This document shows positions 44,819 through 53,553 of a DNA stretch of 64,000 nucleotides, piece by piece. Position numbers and translations under genes: made by a program. This stretch comes from Lacticaseibacillus nasuensis JCM 17158. Lineage in GTDB: Bacteria; Bacillota; Bacilli; Lactobacillales; Lactobacillaceae. How positions within the stretch are numbered: the first letter of the stretch is position 1; each line of letters opens with the position of its first letter. The stretch is from NCBI RefSeq assembly GCF_001434705.1, contig NZ_AZDJ01000016.1:1-64000 (forward strand). The letters run 5' to 3'. The notes below the pieces were generated by a model. That model saw nothing but the letters and a program-made list of their open reading frames with translations. It was not told the DNA's origin and did no database searches.

Positions 44819-46132
44819 ATGAAAGAGAAGTTTTCCGCCTATTTTGACTTGGACGGGTTGAATACCACGGTGTCCCGGGAGATTCTGGCCGGGTTCACCA
44901 CGTTCATTTCAATGGCGTATATTTTATTTGTTAATCCATCCGTACTGGGAGCTTCGGGGATGGACAAAGGCGCGGTGTTCACCGCGACTGCACTGGCGAG
45001 CGCGTTGGGTTGTTTGTTGATGGGCATCTTGGCCAAGTATCCCATCGCCACGGCGCCGGCCCTTGGCATCAACGCATTTTTCGCCTATTCGGTGGTCATC
45101 GGCATGAAAATTCCGTGGCAAACCGCGTTGGCAGGTGTGTTCGTTGCCAGTTTGATTTTTATCCTGATCACGATTTTCAAGCTACGCGAAATGATTATCG
45201 ACGCCATTCCGGCCGACTTGAAGTACGCCATTTCCGGCGGCATCGGGTTATTCATCGCCTTTCTTGGCTTGAGTGACGGTGGCTTGATCGTGGCGAATAA
45301 GTCGACATTGGTGGGCCTCGGCCCGCTGAATGTCGGCACCACCTGGCTGACGATTTTTGGGTTGGTGGTGACCGCAATTCTGATGGTCCGGCGCGTACCG
45401 GGGGGCATCTTCATCGGGATGGTGGCCAGCACGATTCTCGGCTTGGCCACGGGGCTGATCAAGGCCCCAAGCAGCATCGTGTCAGCGGCCCCAAGCCTGC
45501 GCCCGACGTTTCTCGTGGCGCTACGGCACGTTGGCGACATCAATACCTTGCAACTGTGGGTCGTCGTGTTGACCTTCCTGCTGGTGACGTTTTTCGATAC
45601 CGCCGGCACCTTGGTGGGGTTGGCGAATCAGGCCGGCTTCATGAAGGACAACAAGATGCCGCGGGTCGGCAAGGCGTTAGCCTCCGACTCCACCGCGATG
45701 TTGGCGGGCTCGCTGCTGGGGACCAGCCCGGTTGGCGCGTATGTCGAATCTAGCGCGGGGATTGCCGTTGGCGGCCGCTCCGGCTTGACCGCCGTGACGA
45801 CCGGCGTGCTGTTTCTGTTCGGCCTGTTCTTCTCGCCGCTGTTGGCGGTTGTCACGACTCAGGTTACCGCGCCGGCGTTGATCATCGTTGGGGTGCTAAT
45901 GGCCCAGTCGTTACGGCAAATCAAGTGGGACCAGCTCGAAATCGCGATTCCCAGCTTCCTCATCCTGATTGGCATGCCGCTGACCTACAGCATCTCCGAT
46001 GGCATTGCCTTGGGCTTCATCATGTATCCCGTTACCATGATTGCCAAAGGTCGAGGCAAACAAGTCTCGCCGATCATGTATGGGTTATTCTTCGTCTTCA
46101 TCGGCTTTATGTGGATTCTCAATGCAGGGTAA
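44819..46132 (+). CDS. NCS2 family purine permease (guanine/hypoxanthine, AzgA/PbuG-like)
   Basis: 437 residues from the ATG at 44819 (AAGGAGG upstream). The N-terminus LNTTVSREILAGFTTFISMAYILFVNPSVL and the segments ALGINAFFAYSVV and FFDTAGTLVGLANQAGF are the AzgA-branch signatures. About 13 membrane helices. It imports guanine, hypoxanthine or adenine by proton symport. No purine riboswitch is visible; the leader has only a small GCAAGGC/GCCTTGC hairpin. Monocistronic with its own terminator. Confidence 0.94.
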   Translation: MKEKFSAYFDLDGLNTTVSREILAGFTTFISMAYILFVNPSVLGASGMDKGAVFTATALASALGCLLMGILAKYPIATAPALGINAFFAYSVVIGMKIPWQTALAGVFVASLIFILITIFKLREMIIDAIPADLKYAISGGIGLFIAFLGLSDGGLIVANKSTLVGLGPLNVGTTWLTIFGLVVTAILMVRRVPGGIFIGMVASTILGLATGLIKAPSSIVSAAPSLRPTFLVALRHVGDINTLQLWVVVLTFLLVTFFDTAGTLVGLANQAGFMKDNKMPRVGKALASDSTAMLAGSLLGTSPVGAYVESSAGIAVGGRSGLTAVTTGVLFLFGLFFSPLLAVVTTQVTAPALIIVGVLMAQSLRQIKWDQLEIAIPSFLILIGMPLTYSISDGIALGFIMYPVTMIAKGRGKQVSPIMYGLFFVFIGFMWILNAG

Positions 46133-46136
46133 TGTG

Positions 46137-46167
46137 AACTGCTCGGGTGACCGAGCAGTTTTATTTT
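46137..46167 (+). terminator. Intrinsic terminator of the purine permease gene
   Basis: ACTGCTCGG/CCGAGCAGT around GTGA, then TTTATTTT, five bases after the stop. Confidence 0.88.
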
Positions 46168-46189
46168 GACCAAAATTTTAATGTTGAGC

Positions 46190-46221
46190 GTTCACCATAT
46201 CGCCTTAGAAATATGGTGAAC
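46190..46221. repeat. Perfect 11-bp inverted repeat upstream of the GH18 gene
   Basis: GTTCACCATAT and ATATGGTGAAC are separated by ten bases, with no T tract on either strand. It lies outside the permease terminator and 180 bp before the GH18 gene, so it is more likely an operator than a terminator. The rest of the 46168-46403 gap holds the cre site and a short TCAACTGGTTGA palindrome. Confidence 0.5.
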
Positions 46222-46313
46222 CCGACCGGTGCTGCCACGGCCTGGGCCGACACAGTTATATCAACTCAACTGGTTGATTCAGGTGACAGAATTACTCGTT
46301 GATGAAAGTTTAG

Positions 46314-46327
46314 TGATAACGCTTGCA
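46314..46327 (+). promoter_or_regulatory. cre-like CcpA site before the GH18 gene
   Basis: TGATAACGCTTGCA matches the cre consensus TGWNANCGNTNWCA at 13 of 14 positions, about 80 bases before the start codon. Catabolite repression of the secreted glycosidase is likely. Confidence 0.6.
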
Positions 46328-46403
46328 CGGATAGTGAGGCACCCCATAGGCTAAGGAGGAACGCTGCAGTTGTTCAATCTGATAATGAAGGGTTGGACTT
46401 ATT

Positions 46404-48140
46404 TTGAAGAAATTTGCATCTCATTACCGCTTGGTCGTAATTGGGTTGACGGCGCTATTTGGCTTGGGCTGGTGGCAAGGAGCTCATGTACACGCGGCCG
46501 ACGACAAGAAACCGTTCATGGTGTATTACCGGGCGTGGCGGGATTCCGCCATGCACATGGTGAATACCGATATTCTCGATCGTAACCCGCAATCAATGCT
46601 CGATTTGCCTGCCGGCATCGATATCATCAACGTGTTCAGTCATGTGCCCAAGGGGCAAGAAGTTCAGGCACAACCATTTTTCGACCAGCTGAAGGCAAAA
46701 TACGTGCCAGCCATGCACGCGCGTGGGGCAAAATTAGTACGCGCTTTGGACTACACCTCCATGGTGAACAATCTGAAGGACGTTCATGAGGATACACCGA
46801 CTGACGAGGACGTAGATAAGTACGCGGCAAAATTAGTTGATGAGTTATCTGACGATTGGGACCTAGACGGCATTGATATCGACATGGAAACATATCCAAC
46901 CGATGAGGAAGCGGCGCTTTCCGATCGCATCATTCGGGCGATGTCTAAACGTATTGGTCCCAAGGCGAAGAATGGCACATTATTTATCTATGACACCAAT
47001 GGCCAGAACTTAAAGCCATTTCAAAATGTAATGGACTGTTTCAGCTTCTTGGGATATCAACAGTACGGTAGCGGTCCAGAACGCACCGAGAAAATGAAGG
47101 AGCATTACACCGCAGCGGGTTATCCTGCCAGTCAGTTATTGACAGGCCTGACGTTCCCGGAAGAAGGCGATCCGGTAAACCGCTGGTACGACACGAATCC
47201 GGAGAACTTTCTGAAGAGTAACATGCATACCGTTGCCAATTATGTGCAGGCGAATCTGGGTGGGATGTTTGTATACGCCGTCGATCGCGATGGGCGCACT
47301 TATGAGGAACCGGACTTTAGCCACATCCTCCCAACGACGTATCGTTGGACGAAAACGGCCATTCTCGAATCTAAAGGCTACTCGTTACCTGAAATCAAGG
47401 CGGCGGCGTATCGCTATCTCGACGATCTAAAGCTAACGCGGGCAAAGGTCAGCAAGCAGGAGTTAGCTGGCCAAATCAAGGCGGCGACGAACGCCTTTGA
47501 GGTGAACTCGGTCTTTCTGGCTGATGACCATTCGCAAGCCTTGGCGCCGACATTCGACGCAGTGGCGGAAATCGAACAGCCCGTCGTCAATAAAGCCAAA
47601 TTGACAGCACTGATACAGCAGGCGAATACGGTGCTGGCCGAGTTGCGAGATTCAGCTGCTCGTAAGGGACTAAAGCAGGCGATCACAGCGGCAACACAGA
47701 TGGTGGAGAGCGATACGGTTGGGCAAACCAGCGTCGATGCCGCAGTTAAGCGACTTGGTCAAGCAATGTTGACCGCGCAAAAACGTCAGGACCAAGTGGA
47801 TTATCAAGCGGGCTATGCAACTGGCAAGGCAACCGGACAAGCCGGGAAACCAGCCGCTGCGAATCCGGCGGGCTCGGCCAAGTACCAACAAGGCTACGCC
47901 GCGGGCTACCGCGCCGGACACGCCTTGTGGATCGCCGGTCAGCATGAGGACCAGCAGGTGCAACCAGAGCAGACTACACCAGCTAAGCCGGTGGAAAAAG
48001 CGGAGGAGCAAGCGGAGGACCATGCCGCATTGCCAGGAACCGGCGAGCGCGTTATGAGCCTGATGCTGGCAGGATTGGCAGTGATTGGCTGTAGCGGCTA
48101 CGGTATTTGGCGGCGATTGAAGGTGACTGCTCGGCGTTAA
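46404..48140 (+). CDS. Secreted GH18 endo-beta-N-acetylglucosaminidase-like protein, LPXTG-anchored
   Basis: 578 residues. A signal peptide (about 1-32, cleavage near VHA|ADD) precedes a GH18 barrel with the catalytic motif DGIDIDMET (D158, D160, E162) and YYRAW at the first strand. This resembles EndoF/EndoS-type enzymes that cut the chitobiose core of N-glycans. A FIVAR-like helical module (about 395-460) follows. Then come tandem GYATGKATGQ/GYAAGYRAGH repeats and the sortase signal LPGTG with a membrane helix and basic tail. The start is TTG at 46404 with only AAGGG 11 bases upstream; a much stronger AAGGAGGA at 46353 leads into another frame. A cre site precedes it. Confidence 0.88.
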   Translation: MKKFASHYRLVVIGLTALFGLGWWQGAHVHAADDKKPFMVYYRAWRDSAMHMVNTDILDRNPQSMLDLPAGIDIINVFSHVPKGQEVQAQPFFDQLKAKYVPAMHARGAKLVRALDYTSMVNNLKDVHEDTPTDEDVDKYAAKLVDELSDDWDLDGIDIDMETYPTDEEAALSDRIIRAMSKRIGPKAKNGTLFIYDTNGQNLKPFQNVMDCFSFLGYQQYGSGPERTEKMKEHYTAAGYPASQLLTGLTFPEEGDPVNRWYDTNPENFLKSNMHTVANYVQANLGGMFVYAVDRDGRTYEEPDFSHILPTTYRWTKTAILESKGYSLPEIKAAAYRYLDDLKLTRAKVSKQELAGQIKAATNAFEVNSVFLADDHSQALAPTFDAVAEIEQPVVNKAKLTALIQQANTVLAELRDSAARKGLKQAITAATQMVESDTVGQTSVDAAVKRLGQAMLTAQKRQDQVDYQAGYATGKATGQAGKPAAANPAGSAKYQQGYAAGYRAGHALWIAGQHEDQQVQPEQTTPAKPVEKAEEQAEDHAALPGTGERVMSLMLAGLAVIGCSGYGIWRRLKVTARR

Positions 48141-48317
48141 TCCACCGTCTCGCCAAACCAGTTTTCCCGGGAAATGGTCAACATAATTGCACGGATAATT
48201 GAAGCATGCTAAGCTTTTCTTACCGGCAAACGCTGCCGGAAATGGGGGAGTGTTGGTTGATGACAAACCGCGGCACGGTTAGTGTGCCGTGGCTTTGGGG
48301 GAAGACTGGAGGTCATC

Positions 48318-48896
48318 ATGACAACACTGCAAGTTCGCGGCATCAACCAGCCGCGCCTCGACGTTCCGGCAAATTTTCGGCTGATTGTGACCGAACGGCA
48401 TCACCGCAATGGTGAATTGGTGACCGTTCAGCGCTATCAGCCCACAGCGCCCGCCATTCCTTACTGCGAGCACGTGTCGCTCGTCTGGGGGAGTGATGGT
48501 CGATTGTTGAGCTTCAACCGCTTCGTGCGGCCCACCGGCATTGGCCTGCCCAGTCCCAGCGAGGCGCAAGTGATTGCCGAGGCCACCATGTTAGGCTTAG
48601 ATGCGCTATACGCACATGGCTTACATTTCATGCGCGTCTTGCCCCAGGCGCGCGGGGTCATTATTGATGGGCACCAAATTGAGATTCCCATGCGCTGGGT
48701 CAAATTTGGCCATGATAATGGCAGCTATAACTTAGTCGGTGTGGGTGCCGGGGGCCGCGTCGTCGAGTGCGAGCGCGAGGCTTTCTGGGATTATGCTCGC
48801 GGCCGACGCGCGACGGAAGAATGGAACTTTGACCAGTGGGTGCTGGCTCGCGAAGGCCGCGGGGCCCAGCCACCGGCACCTGAAGCCTTGGCCTAG
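48318..48896 (+). CDS. Hypothetical protein, 192 aa
   Basis: Starts at the ATG 48318 (GGAGG upstream). No family was recognised. The protein is soluble, lacks Cys pairs, and has His/Arg-rich stretches (VTERHHRNGELVTVQRYQP). Conserved-looking segments are SLVWGSDGRLLSFNRFV and IPMRWVKFGHDNGSYNLVGVG, suggesting a beta-rich fold. Transcribed alone; a terminator follows. Its codon use matches the neighbours. Confidence 0.7.
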   Translation: MTTLQVRGINQPRLDVPANFRLIVTERHHRNGELVTVQRYQPTAPAIPYCEHVSLVWGSDGRLLSFNRFVRPTGIGLPSPSEAQVIAEATMLGLDALYAHGLHFMRVLPQARGVIIDGHQIEIPMRWVKFGHDNGSYNLVGVGAGGRVVECEREAFWDYARGRRATEEWNFDQWVLAREGRGAQPPAPEALA

Positions 48897-48906
48897 CCTG
48901 CGCCAC

Positions 48907-48942
48907 GCAAGAACAGCCTGTCCGTGAGGGCAGGCTGTTTGC
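48907..48942. terminator. Bidirectional terminator between the 192-aa gene and the ABC transporter
   Basis: AACAGCCTG/CAGGCTGTT with flanking GCAA/TTGC pairing, between convergent genes. Confidence 0.75.
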
Positions 48943-48945
48943 GTG

Positions 48946-50499
48946 TTAATGATTTTCGGCGAGGTTGTAACTGATTGGCCCGGCCATGTGTTTTTCTACG
49001 AGGCGGAACAGGCGACTGATGGCGAAGGTCATGATGAGGTACATGCCTGACACGACGAGGTAGGTGTGGAAGAACTGGAAGTTTTGGCCGGCGACGGTTT
49101 CGGCGCTGAAGAACAGTTCCGACACGCTGATCACGGACAGCACGGAAGTATCCTTGATGTTGACGATGAATTCGTTGGTCACCGCTGGTAGCGAGTTGCG
49201 AATTGCTTGCGGTAGGACCACCTTCAGCATCGTTTGGAGGTGGGTGAAGCCCAAGGCGTGGGCGGCCTCGAACTGACCGGCGTCGACGGCGGTGATACCA
49301 CCGCGGATGATTTCGGAAATATACGCGCCGGTGTTAATCGAAACGATGATCAATGCGGCTAACGTGCGGTTCATGTTTAACCCGAAGGCCTGTGCGGCAC
49401 CGTAATAGACGACGGCGGCTTGCACGATCATTGGCGTGCCGCGGAACACTTCGATGTAAATGGCGATCAGCCAGTTGGCCAAGGCGCGCAGGCCGCGCTT
49501 GCCGGCGGTGCTGGGCCGTGGAATGGTGCGGATGATGCCGGCCAGCAAGCCGATTAGGAAGCCGACCACCGTCCCGACAAGCGAAATCAGTAGGGTCATG
49601 CCGGCGCCTTGGAGCAACATGCCGCCGTATTGTTTCAGCAGGGTGGTGAACCAGTTGCCGTCTTCGCTGCTGGTGGCGGGCAGGTGTGCCACCGCCCATT
49701 TCATCAAACGGTTGCGCTTGGCCTGAGAAATCTTTGCGAGTTCCTGATTGATGCCGCCGGTAAGCGTCGAGCCTTTACGCACCCCGATGGCCAGGTCGCT
49801 TTCGTCGGCGCTGACCTTGAAGCCGTTTTGCTGCGAGAAGTTGATGTAGCTGAGTGCCTTGTTATCGGTGGCGGCGGTGATGCCTTCCGGGATCTCGCCG
49901 ATGTAGCCATCGATGACGCCCGAGGTGAGGGCCACGCGCATGGCGGAAAAGTCATCCATGGCGCTTTGCTTCTCGACGCCTTGAATCTGATCGATGGCGT
50001 CGTACTCGTAGGTGTTGAGCTGCGCGGTGATCTTGGCGCCTTTGAAGTCCTTCAGGCTGGTGGCCTTGGCGTATTGACTGTTCTTCCGCACGATGATGGT
50101 GAGCTTGGTTTTGTAATAGGTGCTGGTAAAATCGATGGCCTTGCGCCGCTCCGGGGTCGGGGACATGCCGGCGATGATCGCGTCGATTTTGCCGGAGGTC
50201 AAGGCCGGCTGCAGGCCGTTCCAGCTCATTTTCACGACGACTAACCGCTTGCCGATTTGCTTGGCGATTTGCTTGGCCATTTGGACATCATACCCGTTGG
50301 CATAGCCAGAGGCGCCGTCGATTTTCACCGCACCGTTCGCCTTGCTGGTTTGCGTCCAGTTAAACGGCGCGTTGTTCGCTTCCATGCCAACCTTCAGCGT
50401 CGTGCTGTTGTCGGCGGCGTGGGTGGTTGCACCAGGAGCAACGGCTAGGCCCAGTGTCATCAGTAAAGCAATCATGAATAACCAATATTTATGTGTCAC
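48946..50499 (-). CDS. Amino-acid ABC transporter, fused substrate-binding and permease protein (paralogue 2)
   Basis: 517 residues. A signal peptide (1-28) is followed by a periplasmic-binding type domain (about 33-275, [17 protein letters not shown] ... [57 protein letters not shown]). A His/Glu-type permease domain with the EAA loop [29 protein letters not shown] (about 290-510) completes it. It is closely similar along its length to 51498-53078 but has its own promoter and terminator-bearing leader and no ATPase of its own next to it, so it may share the ATPase at 50744. Substrate is probably a basic or polar amino acid (inference). Confidence 0.92.
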   Translation of the reverse strand: MTHKYWLFMIALLMTLGLAVAPGATTHAADNSTTLKVGMEANNAPFNWTQTSKANGAVKIDGASGYANGYDVQMAKQIAKQIGKRLVVVKMSWNGLQPALTSGKIDAIIAGMSPTPERRKAIDFTSTYYKTKLTIIVRKNSQYAKATSLKDFKGAKITAQLNTYEYDAIDQIQGVEKQSAMDDFSAMRVALTSGVIDGYIGEIPEGITAATDNKALSYINFSQQNGFKVSADESDLAIGVRKGSTLTGGINQELAKISQAKRNRLMKWAVAHLPATSSEDGNWFTTLLKQYGGMLLQGAGMTLLISLVGTVVGFLIGLLAGIIRTIPRPSTAGKRGLRALANWLIAIYIEVFRGTPMIVQAAVVYYGAAQAFGLNMNRTLAALIIVSINTGAYISEIIRGGITAVDAGQFEAAHALGFTHLQTMLKVVLPQAIRNSLPAVTNEFIVNIKDTSVLSVISVSELFFSAETVAGQNFQFFHTYLVVSGMYLIMTFAISRLFRLVEKHMAGPISYNLAENH

Positions 50500-50527
50500 A
50501 AGCGGACCTCCATGGGGGTGAGCAAGG

Positions 50528-50690
50528 AAAAAGCCGGCTGCTAGCAGCCGGCTTAACTGTCACGCGCACAGGTTGGCGATGGTGCGTGCCGCCCATTCTT
50601 GCGGTGCCAGTCCCTGTTGCTCGTTTCTGATTCCTTCTAATCTTGTAATAAGTATACCTAGACTTTACGCACCGCGGGAATCGCTGTCAA
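50528..50690 (-). promoter_or_regulatory. Promoter and structured leader with terminator of paralogue 2
   Basis: TTGACA (50685-50690) and TAAAGT (50662-50667) are 17 bp apart. The about 155-nt leader ends in a terminator (AAGCCGGCTGC/GCAGCCGGCTT then TTTTT, 50528-50554) before the gene. In between, ACAGG/CCTGT, TGGC/GCCA and CCGC/GCGG can nest into one folded domain. It does not match the lysine riboswitch of its paralogue or any class recognised here. Confidence 0.6.
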
Positions 50691-50707
50691 CGGGCAATGT
50701 CGACCAA

Positions 50708-50738
50708 GCAAAAACGCCGCAGTGATAGTTGCGGCGTT
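50708..50738 (-). terminator. Intrinsic terminator after the ABC ATPase gene
   Basis: AACGCCGCA/TGCGGCGTT stem, loop of about eight, then TTTTGC on the minus strand, directly after the ATPase stop; it separates the lysine operon from the second transporter. Confidence 0.85.
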
Positions 50739-50743
50739 CCCGA

Positions 50744-51487
50744 TTAAGCGCGGTTCAGGTACCGCTTCAAGAAAGCCTGAGTGACTTCTTCGTGCGGTGC
50801 GTTGAAGATCTGTTCCGGTGTTCCTTCCTCGGCGATGACCCCATCGTTCATGAAGACGACGCGATCGGAAATGTCGCGCGCGAAGGCCATTTCATGCGTC
50901 ACAATGATCATGGTTAACCCGGTATGGGCCAGGTTACTCATCGCGGCCAAGACGTCATCGACCATTTCTGGGTCCAGCGCGCTGGTCGGCTCGTCAAACA
51001 GCAAGACTTCTGGATCCATTGCTTCGGCGCGGGCGATGGCGACGCGCTGCTTTTGGCCCCCAGACAGCTGGTCGGGCTTGGCGTTGATGAACGGATCCAT
51101 GTTGACGGTGTTCAGCAGTTCCAAGGCGTGCTGCTTGGCTTCGGCGGGGTCGCGCTTCAACACCGTGACCTGCGGCGTCACCACGTTTTCCAACACGGTG
51201 AGGTTGTTGAATAAGTTGAAACTTTGGAAGACCATGCCGGCCTTGGCGCGGTAATGTGTGATGTCAAAATCCGGCGCCAACACGCTGTTACCGTGGAAGA
51301 GGATGTCGCCGCTAGTGGGTTGCTCCAACAGGTTAATGTTGCGCAACAGCGTCGACTTCCCGCTCCCGGAGCGGCCGATAATTGAGACGATTTCCCCGGC
51401 ATTGACGGTGAGGTTGATGTCGGTCAGGACTTCGTGATCGCCGAAGACCTTCTTTAAGTTCTGCACTTCGATAATAGGTTCTGTCAT
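50744..51487 (-). CDS. Amino-acid ABC transporter ATP-binding protein
   Basis: 247 residues, typical of GlnQ/HisP ATPases. Walker [11 protein letters not shown]-loop [11 protein letters not shown], signature [14 protein letters not shown], Walker [15 protein letters not shown] and the switch histidine in VTHEMAFA are complete. It begins 10 bases after the fused transporter gene at 51498 and overlaps no other gene, so the two are cotranscribed under the lysine riboswitch. It energises basic amino-acid uptake and may also serve the paralogue at 48946. Confidence 0.96.
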   Translation of the reverse strand: MTEPIIEVQNLKKVFGDHEVLTDINLTVNAGEIVSIIGRSGSGKSTLLRNINLLEQPTSGDILFHGNSVLAPDFDITHYRAKAGMVFQSFNLFNNLTVLENVVTPQVTVLKRDPAEAKQHALELLNTVNMDPFINAKPDQLSGGQKQRVAIARAEAMDPEVLLFDEPTSALDPEMVDDVLAAMSNLAHTGLTMIIVTHEMAFARDISDRVVFMNDGVIAEEGTPEQIFNAPHEEVTQAFLKRYLNRA

Positions 51488-51497
51488 GAGTGTCCTC

Positions 51498-53078
51498 CTA
51501 GCCGATCTTTGGCGTGACGACTTGCATCTGGTTGTTCATCACATTATAGTTCTTCGGCCCAGCCATGTGGCGTTCAACTAAGCGGAAGAGGCGACTGATC
51601 GTGAAGGTCATGATCAGGTAGATGGCCGAAACCACCAGGTAAGTGTGGAAGAACTGGAAGTTTTGTCCGGCAATCGTCTCGGCGCTGAAGAACAGTTCGG
51701 ACACGCTGATGACGGACAGCACGGATGTATCCTTGATGTTGACGATGAATTCGTTGGTGACCGCCGGCAGGGAGTTGCGAATCGCTTGCGGCAAGATGAC
51801 CTTCAGCATGGTTTGCAGGTGGGTGAAGCCCAAGGCGTGGGCGGCTTCAAACTGGCCGGCATCGACAGACGTGATGCCCCCACGGATGATTTCGGAAATA
51901 TAGGCCCCAGTATTGATGGAAACGATGACCAAGGCGGCAACGGTGCGGTCCATGTTGATGCCAAAGGCTTGGGCGGCGCCGTAGTACAAGACGGCGGCCT
52001 GCACGATCATTGGCGTGCCCCGGAAGACTTCGATGTAAACGGCTAGGAGCCAGTTGATGACGGCGCGGAGGCCGCGCTTGCCAGCGGTTTGTGGCCGCGG
52101 AATGGTGCGGATGATGCCGACCAAGAGGCCAATCAGGAAGCCGACGATGGTCCCAATCAGGGAAATCAGCAGCGTCATGCCCGTGCCTTGCAGCAGCATG
52201 CCACCGTATTGCTTCAGTAAGTTGACGAGCCAGTTACCGGTGCTCGTGGTGCTTGGCTGGTTAGCTACGGCGTTGTTCATGAGCGTATCGCGTTGCTTTT
52301 GGGAAATCTTGCTTAACGCTTCGTTCATTGGCGCCTTGAGGCTGGAGTTCTTGCGGACCCCGATGGCTAAGTCGGTGTCTTCTGGGTTGGTCTTAAAGCC
52401 ATTGGCGTTGGAGAACTTCAGGTAGGTGAGGTTCGGATTGGCGTCTTTGGCGGTGATACCTTCGGGAACTTCGGAAACGTACCCGTCGATGACGCCGGAT
52501 TCCAACGCGACCCGCATGGCCGGGAAGTCGTCCATCGCGCTTTCCTTGATGGCGCCTTTGAGCTGGCTAATGGCTTCGTAGTGGAACGTGTTCAGTTGCG
52601 CGGTGATCTTCGCGTTCTTGAACTGATTAATGTTGGTCTTCTTGGCCCACTTGCTATCCTTGCGCACGACGATGGTGAGCTTGGACTTGTAGTAGGTATC
52701 GGTGAAGTCGATGGCCTTGCGCCGTTCGGCAGTTGGTGACATGCCGGCGATGATCGCATCGATTTTGCCGGAGGTGAGGGCGGGCTGCAACCCGTTCCAG
52801 CTCATCTTGACGATGACGACCTTTTTGCCTAACGCCTTGGCCATCTTCTTGGCCATTTGGACGTCATACCCGTTAGCGTAACCTGAGGCGCCTTCGATTT
52901 TGACGGCGCCGTTGCTGGCGTCATTTTGCGTCCAGTTGAACGGGGCGTAGTTGGCTTCCATGCCGACCTTCAACGTTTTGCTATTGTCGGCGGCTTGGGT
53001 GGTAGCACTTGGAACAGCGGCGGTGGCGAGGCCGATTGCGGCGGCGACACCGAGTAGAGACAACCATAACTTCTTCAT
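51498..53078 (-). CDS. Lysine ABC transporter, fused substrate-binding and permease protein
   Basis: 526 residues. Signal peptide (1-30), extracytoplasmic binding domain (about 35-275: [19 protein letters not shown] ... [31 protein letters not shown] ... [23 protein letters not shown]) and permease domain (about 290-510) with the EAA motif region [29 protein letters not shown]. The binding and membrane parts in one chain are typical of lactic acid bacteria. The lysine riboswitch in its leader makes lysine the likely substrate. The 10-base gap to the ATPase shows one operon. Confidence 0.94.
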   Translation of the reverse strand: MKKLWLSLLGVAAAIGLATAAVPSATTQAADNSKTLKVGMEANYAPFNWTQNDASNGAVKIEGASGYANGYDVQMAKKMAKALGKKVVIVKMSWNGLQPALTSGKIDAIIAGMSPTAERRKAIDFTDTYYKSKLTIVVRKDSKWAKKTNINQFKNAKITAQLNTFHYEAISQLKGAIKESAMDDFPAMRVALESGVIDGYVSEVPEGITAKDANPNLTYLKFSNANGFKTNPEDTDLAIGVRKNSSLKAPMNEALSKISQKQRDTLMNNAVANQPSTTSTGNWLVNLLKQYGGMLLQGTGMTLLISLIGTIVGFLIGLLVGIIRTIPRPQTAGKRGLRAVINWLLAVYIEVFRGTPMIVQAAVLYYGAAQAFGINMDRTVAALVIVSINTGAYISEIIRGGITSVDAGQFEAAHALGFTHLQTMLKVILPQAIRNSLPAVTNEFIVNIKDTSVLSVISVSELFFSAETIAGQNFQFFHTYLVVSAIYLIMTFTISRLFRLVERHMAGPKNYNVMNNQMQVVTPKIG

Positions 53079-53120
53079 CAGACATTCTCCCTTCGATTTT
53101 TACCGTTGGGAAATAGAGAA

Positions 53121-53355
53121 AATAAAAAGTCGGCCTTTGTGTGATACAAAAACAAAGGCCGACACCGATTTTAGTCGTTAAACCAGAATCATAGCGCTCC
53201 GCAGCAGGGCTGCGACAGTCCAAGAGTTATTCACCCTTGGCCCAACGCCAATCGCGCCTAATCGCGGTTGGTATTTCGGCGGGGATGCTTAAGCCTTGCT
53301 TCATCGGAGTTAGGTCCTCCACAAGGGTTGTCATCGCCCGCGCCTCTATTTCTTG
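53121..53355 (-). promoter_or_regulatory. Lysine riboswitch (L box)
   Basis: The leader of the transporter operon carries L-box core elements in order on the minus strand: AUAGAGGCGCG, GGAGGA-CC-UCCGAUGAAG, GGCUUAAG, CCCCGCCGAAA, GUUGGGC, GGACUGUCGCAGCC and GCUGCGGAGCGCUAU. The expression platform is a terminator (GTCGGCCTTTGT/ACAAAGGCCGAC plus TTTTTATTTT, 53121-53163). Lysine binding should favour termination, lowering uptake when lysine is abundant. Confidence 0.88.
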
Positions 53356-53381
53356 GTGGTGTATTTAAATGTCTGACACAG

Positions 53382-53411
53382 AGTCTACCGGAAGCCAGCG
53401 GGGGCTGTCAA
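53382..53411 (-). promoter_or_regulatory. Promoter of the lysine riboswitch operon
   Basis: Minus-strand TTGACA (53406-53411) and TAGACT (53382-53387) are 18 bp apart, about 25 bases upstream of the L-box aptamer. Confidence 0.8.
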
Positions 53412-53505
53412 GGGGAAATTTCATCAAATTTTCATGATTCATTCATTCGGGTGGCCACGAAGCGCGGATAAATGGCGAAAAATGGCCACTTCCGCCAATT
53501 TGGCC

Positions 53506-53553
53506 AAAAAAACACACCAAAGACGCCTCTGGGTCACCCCTCAGCGTCCTTGG
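53506..53553 (-). terminator. Terminator of the candidate non-coding RNA
   Basis: CCAAGGACGC/GCGTCTTTGG stem with one G-U pair, loop of about 16, then TGTGTTTTTTT on the minus strand. Confidence 0.75.
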
